From Apostichopus japonicus (taxonomy: Eukaryota; Echinodermata; Holothuroidea; Aspidochirotida; Stichopodidae), in the NCBI RefSeq assembly GCF_037975245.1, contig NC_092566.1, positions 4,836,001 to 4,900,000 on the forward strand: DNA of 64,000 nucleotides, read 5' to 3'. Positions within the stretch are counted from its first letter, which is position 1. Every line of letters starts with the position of its first letter. Below are positions 58,187 through 64,000 of this stretch, in pieces. The notes below the pieces were generated by a model, which was not told the DNA's origin, did not search any database, and worked only from the letters and a program-made list of their open reading frames with translations. Made by a program: the position numbers and the translations under genes.

Positions 58187-60397
58187 TCTATGTTAGCTCT
58201 CAAATATATGAGAGACTGTTGAATCATATGATACAGAAGAACTACCCAAAATGAATCTTGCAGTTTTCATCCTTTTAATAATCGAATATGTTTAGTCAGA
58301 TCTCCTTTATTACTGGCCTATGATGTAATGGTAAACAAAGACCGCCTGAAACAATATGGCCGTGGGGATTGCCATGGAAACACCCTTTGGAATCGTCTCA
58401 GCCAAAGTCATATGTATTTATCATGGTAATTTAGAGAAATGTCGATAAAATACTTAAAGACTTGCAATACTCGAAGAAGATTACCCCTTCGCCAATAAAC
58501 TAAAATTAATACAACATAAAAAACAAAAGCCTAATTTGATGCAAATGATAAACGACTGGTAGAAGGCTATTTCAATGTATTGGTTCTGCAATGGGTCGAT
58601 ACATTTCCGCCTGAGCGAGAATACGTGATCAACCATCAGCGTTCTAAATTTCTGCCAAATGGGACGATATAATGAATTATCCATTTATCTTTATTAAGGA
58701 ATTGTCTCGTAGCTGCTCTCTTTTGGAGGTCATTTTACAAATATTCCTTCTGTCCAAACGGGTTTTGTTTTTAATACATGACTGCAAATTCTGACATTTC
58801 ACATTCATCGATATAAGTGGCAAGAAACCTTTTTGAATATATATTCCATAACCGTATGTTTATTCTTTAGCCAGGAGCTGTCCGTGATATGTCGTTAATT
58901 ATACTAGATTAAAGTAGAAGGATCTGTATATCTTACCGGTCAGATAATACTTTCGGTGTCTTTCTGAAAGATTTGATTTACATTCCTGTAAAGTAAGTTA
59001 GTATATAGACATATATATGTAAATATACATTTTGGAGAATTATAAAAAAATAAAAAAAGTTATTTACCGTGGCATGCCAAGTAAGAGCCTGAGCCAAAAA
59101 AGATAAGGAAATAAAAGAGGGGGGGGGGAGGGGTGGTACAACGATCCCCAAGGCTAAATGCATAACTATTGGAATGGTTCGAGAGGGAATTATCTTGAAT
59201 ATCTTCACGAAAACATTAAGTCTTTCAGAATCATTAACAACAACAAAGTAAGGTGGAACTCCATTGTGATCACTCTTTCGAAGTTGACATGGGCGAATAA
59301 TTGTTACATATTTTGCTCTCAAGGAATGAAGGAAATCACTCATAAGTTAAAGGCAAAAGTGTCCCTCCTACTTCTTTTTTTTAGATTTAAAAATCACCCT
59401 TCCAACGAGAGATCAAAGCCTGGACCCTAGAATGAATTATAGAATTTCTTCTCTTTGTTTTCAAGAGTGGATGAAATACAGTAGAAAGTTTTCTGACAAA
59501 ACAGTGACTCGGTTCGAATGTCAAATTTAGAACATAAAAAGTGCAACCACCGGGGGGGGGGGGGGTTAGGCTAAGGTACTCACTCCACATTGGTTGCTCT
59601 GTCGTTGGAACTTGGAAGATTAAGGAAAACAACATGCAATCAAAAAGTGTCCTGTTGTTGAAAACATTCCAATACTGCAATTTGTGATACGGAACGCACA
59701 GGCAATCCACAATTTCGGAACGTTTTGAGGAAAATGTTTGGTTCTTACTATTTTCTTGTTTCACACGGTATGTTACACAAAACAGCTTGTAGAACCTCAT
59801 TCCTTTTGGCGTTCACTCCAGTTGCGCAAAAATAAAGTTAGAGAATTCCCGTTCAAACTGAAGAAATCACTATTTTGGGGACTTTAAATCCAAAAGTATA
59901 CCAAGGGCACTAACCATAGCAAAGCTTCTTGTTTTTCTCCTTCTGTTACAATCTTATCCTCAAAGTTAGAACTCAAGGAGAGTTCCAAAACCACGTGGTT
60001 GCAAAATCTCCATTTTTGACGAATTCTTCCGAGAGGCTGACTCAATTATAGAGAGATATCATATTTTTCAATAGACCACCTGACTTAAGGATACTTGATT
60101 CTGATATTACAATGATCATATTTCTTTCTGCTAAACAAGTTTTCTCATCCTTCAAGTAGCTGAGTTTCACGAAAGGCTACAGTTAACTGGAGGTCAGGTA
60201 ACGCGCATATTTTCTTCCCGTGTGATTGCGCTTCAAGAAATTTGATATGATTTTTTTTGTACCTTAATGAATGCGATATCACTTGAAAAAAAAAACTACA
60301 ATGAAATCAGTACATGACTTGCATTGGTAGCCTCATTATACCATACCATACCTGTAGTACTTTAGTACATTTTTCTGTATACTCGTGGCTTCGTACT

Positions 60398-60398
60398 C

Positions 60399-60432
<34 letters not shown>

Positions 60433-60545
60433 ATATATATATATATATGTAAATATTGTATATATATATATAAATATATATATATATTGATGTATATATA
60501 TTGATATATATATATATTGATATATATATATATATATATATATGT
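60398..60545. repeat. (AT)n microsatellite
   Basis: Nearly 150 bp of TA dinucleotides with scattered interruptions (TTGATATA). The open frame across it codes only Ile/Tyr repeats and is not a gene. Confidence 0.95.
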
Positions 60546-61271
60546 TGATATTAACAATATTTACATATACAAATCACGCATACCAAACAAAATAATTATA
60601 GAAATTAATAAAACAACAATACCGTACAAATTTGAACATTTGCAGCTTTCAGATGTCAGTTTTAGACTTGGTCAAGTCTTTCAAAAGAGATGATGTTTAA
60701 AGGGGTTGTTCTTCATAACCATCCGTCCATAAGAATAATTGGATTTACTTTTTATTGAATTTTGGCGTTATCACTTCACCTGGCTGGCACGCAGAATCAA
60801 TAAATATCATTTAATTGGTATTAATGCAAACAACTGCTTAATGGTAAACTATGGTGAACAATGGTGAACGGCGGTAGTATTCAGTTTTTCGTTTTTTTAT
60901 CATGATCTATTATGTTATCATGATCGGAATAATTTTTGATACACGATGCGTATTTCCATTATATAAATCACCTTCAGAGAACTGCTGGCTATACTTATGA
61001 AATAAATTCTCTTGTGCGCACACAATTTGCTAATCACAAAACCATTGCCCTATTTTCTAATAGCCACTAGTTTCCATTATCGCCACATCCTATACCCTAT
61101 ACTCTAATCTACATACTTACCCAGTACCTATATACGAGAATCATGTACAAATCACAGACCAATGCTTCCTCCATATATATGTTAACGAATAATGAATCAT
61201 TTTAAAGTATGAGGCGGAATGTGTATAGGCTTCTATAAAACCATAGAGCATTTATTTATCGGTATATATGT

Positions 61272-62947
61272 TTACGTAACCGTCGCCGTACCAACGTGAT
61301 TACTTCCTTGTTCAACGTCATTTGATGAATTTGGAGATCTACTTGAAGGTTTTTCACCCGTCCTATGAGCACTCGGTCTTTTCCGCTTGCGGTTTTTCTG
61401 TCTCCGACTTCCTCTCCAGTGTTCCGAACGTTCGTGGATTCGACGTTTTTTGTCTTTCACGAAGGCGCGAACTGAGCCTTTCCACTGTCTGCTCTTATAG
61501 TAACCGACCTTCCAAGCGAGTTTCTTGAGCAACCTCGTAAGCTCCTTAGAGCTTAGGCTCATACACATGGACGTGAAACACAATCCGAGGAAAGTATAAA
61601 GGAAAGCGAATTTATCCGACTTAACAGGAGTTAAATCTCCAAATCCGATCGTACTAAGGGAGATAAAACTGAAGTAAAAACTATCGATAATATTGACATC
61701 GTCGAGATTGGATATAACTCCAGCACCGAAGAGAAGATAAATAATGAGCAGAAGCAATGCCAACCACGCCGGAAAGCTGAAATGGGCGACATCGCGATCG
61801 GAAACAGCCGAAATTGATCCGAATGCCATCCCCATCTTTCGGGTTATACTGCTTCTCCGGCGAGATGGTGCACTACTTTGGCTTTTTCTGCCATGACCCA
61901 TATCTGGGGACGCCGGAGGAGTAGATGGCGAGGAATCTGACCCGGGGATGAAGACGGCATTACGCCTTGGAGATGAGTTGTAACGGAAACCTGTCGGCTT
62001 AAGAAGTTTATCGACTTCATTTTCTTCGTCGGTTTCCGCGAGTGGGTTCTCGATGATATCACCACCTATTGCGGACGATTCGTTTACTTTGCCAGGAGAC
62101 ATACTCCTCTGTCTTTGAATACTGGTTCTTTTCCCACTTTGAAGATCTATGACGTCACCAAAGTCGACCCTACTCGATTGCCGACGAATACCGAGAGGAG
62201 GTGGTTTCCCATTCATCGTTGTTTCGTGTCTGTGAGATGACGACGACGACCTCAGATCGAGCGGTTCCATGTCCGCCACGGGATTAACAAGTACTTCATT
62301 GTCGTCAGGAGAGCTAGGCGTGCAAGAATCTTCATTCAAATTCACGTGATGTGTTTGAATTTCTTTGTCAACGTTTTCTGATAACAGCAGCCTCTTTTCT
62401 TCAGTATAATCATCATCTTTGGTATCCTCACCCTCCTCTTCTTCTTCATCTGGGTCAATTTGCACACATACAGAATTATTATTGTCGACTAATTTCAACG
62501 TGTCGATGGAATCGTCTCTCGACTCGGAACCCGTTGATGTCCGCGAGCCGTCATCGGAGACGTCGGAGTCGTCTTCGCTGGAATGACTATTGAGATCGTC
62601 ATCGTTATCAAATGACTGGCTTTCCTGTGTCGTCATACTCAAACTCCGATGTTTAGGAAGATGCATCTTGACCCAAAATTCACCACGATCATCCGTGTCC
62701 TCGTTTTCGTTCACGGTGGAGAGGGAGGGTGTTTCGTCGTGCATGACGTCATCCTCCGATTTAGCTAGAGGAGGCGGAGGTTTTTCAAGTTCTGTTGTGT
62801 TATCTGCTTCCGGTGCACAACCGTTCTTCTGTGGTTTGAGATGCCTCCTCAGACTAGCCTTAGCTGCTTCTTTAAATGCATGAGTTCGTTTTCTGTTCTG
62901 TTTGATGGCGATGGCGCAAATTTTGGCCCATCTGGCAAGTGCGGTAC
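61272..62947 (-). CDS. Two-pore-domain potassium channel, C-terminal exon (partial)
   Basis: A 1,676-nt exon, acceptor TTTTTCAG before 62947, phase 2 nt of a split codon, stop TAA at 61272-61274; about 558 residues. It starts G-T-A-L-A-R-W-A-K, the end of TM2. A ~370-residue cytosolic loop rich in Ser, Asp, Glu and Arg follows, then TM3 (F-P-A-W-L-A-L-L-L-L-I-I-Y), pore loop 2 with selectivity filter T-I-G-F-G-D, TM4 (F-A-F-L-Y-T-F-L-G-L-C-F), and a very basic ~100-residue tail. The filter G-F-G is typical of K2P pore 2. The long TM2-TM3 loop resembles TRESK/KCNK18 and some invertebrate TWK channels. Loop sites such as R-R-R-S-S and R-Q-R-S-M-S could be kinase or 14-3-3 targets. TM1, pore 1 and TM2 exons were not found and should lie beyond 64000. 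Confidence 0.88.
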
Positions 62948-64000
62948 CTGAAAAAACAAAATTATCGAAATTTTTTTTACAATCAGCGAATAAAATAAGG
63001 AAATATATGAAGGTCATAAAAAAGGGAGTCTAAGGCTATTATTTTGCAAACACAAACATGGACGATGTAAGGAATTGGGTGGCGGAATTAAAAGGTACGC
63101 GAAAAGGTTAGACAGACAGACAAACTGAGCAACATGCAAGAAACTGCAAAGCAAACAGGAAGAGTGATAATTGACCGTCTTTAATAAACTTATCTTTATT
63201 ATTATTCAAAAGTGGGACGCAATCACCGAATTTTTTAAGCTCTATTCCCCCCTTACAGCATTACATGGGTGGTGTACCGCCTATATACATCCGCCCCCAC
63301 AAGCGCCCTAATAAAATGTTCAAAGAGCAGCCTATTGAGATGATGAAACTCTCAAACGTTGTAATGTATTTAACTCTTCCCGATGTACATTTATCCCCAA
63401 TACATGCAACCACTTCTTCAAATACTGCAACATCTTTTGTTATATAAACTCATTGATGACGATTTCAATTTTGATCTGAATTCTCTATCCTAATTAAGTC
63501 GTTTTATATAATATATACATCCATATTTTTGTTATGCACATGCCTGACTTTTCCCTTTTCTTTCTACGTTCATAATATATGTGTAAAAGCCGGCAGATAC
63601 GAAATTACCACTTCAATAAAGTCTGAAAGCAAATATTTATTCACTGAGAAGGCCTTCGGCGACGTTTTCATATTCATGATAAGTATTAAGTATACCGTTA
63701 TGATAATAGCGAGAGATAACTAGTCAATTCCGTATTGTTATATTAGTCTGCAGGCTATATGATATATATGTGCTAGTTGTTTAAGATAGAAATCTGTAAT
63801 TCATATCACAATGATGATTTTCCCCCCTAAACCGTCTCCAGTATAAATTTGTGGTATTGAAATGTTAATTCTGTACGTCGTGTTTGTGATTCACGCCATG
63901 GTTACGTATAGGTTTTTAATACATTCGTAATAAAAAAAAATTCGGAATTCACTCTTTGAAAGTGTCCAAGGTTGATCACTCTATAAAGAGAGTAAAATTC
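62948..64000. other. Intron of the K2P gene
   Basis: Sequence upstream of the last K2P exon. I saw no pore-1 motif (T-I-G-Y-G) or TM-like exon on the minus strand up to 64000, so the window ends inside this intron. Confidence 0.55.

Larger units (their letters stand above)
51496..61271. other. Gene-poor intergenic region, macroH2A to K2P channel
   Basis: Nearly 10 kb with no open frame I can defend. The macroH2A promoter and 5' UTR should lie just above 51495, and the K2P 3' UTR below 61272. Contents listed separately: an 18-bp duplication (52546), a palindromic repeat pair (53796, 60664), a hAT-terminus-like remnant (54430), a hAT MITE (55012), a SINE (57966) and an AT microsatellite (60398). 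TGACGTCA (CRE) motifs occur at 53783 and 56953. G/C runs occur at 52300-52321, 54748-54760, 56490-56510, 57538-57553, 59110-59125 and 59553-59566. Confidence 0.5.

Noticed and set aside
58978-59800. Two minus-strand open frames of 121 and 137 codons
   Set aside because: Low-complexity, G/C-run encoded Pro stretches, no family match; more likely intergenic or K2P 3' UTR.
60336-60557. Tyr/Ile repeat open frame
   Set aside because: Translation of the AT microsatellite.

Overview
The window is eukaryotic, from an animal nuclear genome. Its genes are split by GT-AG introns and have no operon structure. The gene set (an FBXL15-like F-box protein, ZGRF1, DNA polymerase beta, macroH2A and a two-pore potassium channel) is metazoan, and macroH2A plus ZGRF1 fit a deuterostome well. 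Short introns, many long G/C runs, TAGGCCTA/TTAGGCTAA-rich stretches near gene 5' ends, tRNA-derived SINEs and hAT MITEs make an echinoderm, perhaps a sea cucumber, my best guess. That is inference, not something the sequence proves.

Layout. 1-1800: upstream sequence with a U2-snRNA-like element at 1486. 1807-3168 (+): two-exon FBXL15-like gene, then about 3 kb of 3' or intergenic sequence. 6270-33853 (-): ZGRF1, rebuilt here as 25 coding exons whose phases all agree, giving 9,009 nt and 3,002 codons before the stop. It has the N-terminal DUF2439 domain, a very long disordered middle, the GRF zinc finger and a complete SF1 helicase. 33854-34773: a 920-bp gap shared by the start codons of ZGRF1 (-) and POLB (+), a likely bidirectional promoter. 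34774-40730 (+): DNA polymerase beta, 9 coding exons, 340 aa. 40731-43898: tail-to-tail gap. 43899-51495 (-): macroH2A, 7 coding exons, 359 aa. 51496-61271: about 10 kb without a recognisable gene, holding an intact hAT MITE with target-site duplications, a SINE and an AT microsatellite. 61272-62947 (-): last coding exon of a K2P potassium channel with a large TM2-TM3 loop; its upstream exons lie outside the window.

Functional theme. ZGRF1 (homologous recombination, D-loop and R-loop processing, crosslink repair), POLB (base excision repair) and macroH2A (ADP-ribose-binding histone variant linked to PARP signalling) sit side by side. ZGRF1 and POLB are head to head, which allows but does not prove co-regulation of genome-maintenance genes.

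Strongest unusual structures: (1) a roughly 31-copy, 21-bp minisatellite directly behind a macroH2A exon. Its unit is the exon-intron junction itself, so about 17 copies carry a decoy 5' splice site. (2) A 78-nt inverted copy of ZGRF1 exon 6, about 96% identical, lies in the next intron and would give the pre-mRNA a long hairpin. (3) A chimeric RNA-like element that begins with the first ~45 nt of U2 snRNA and continues into unrelated structured sequence. (4) Two hAT-type MITEs with perfect 8-bp target-site duplications, one carrying internal 138-bp tandem repeats.
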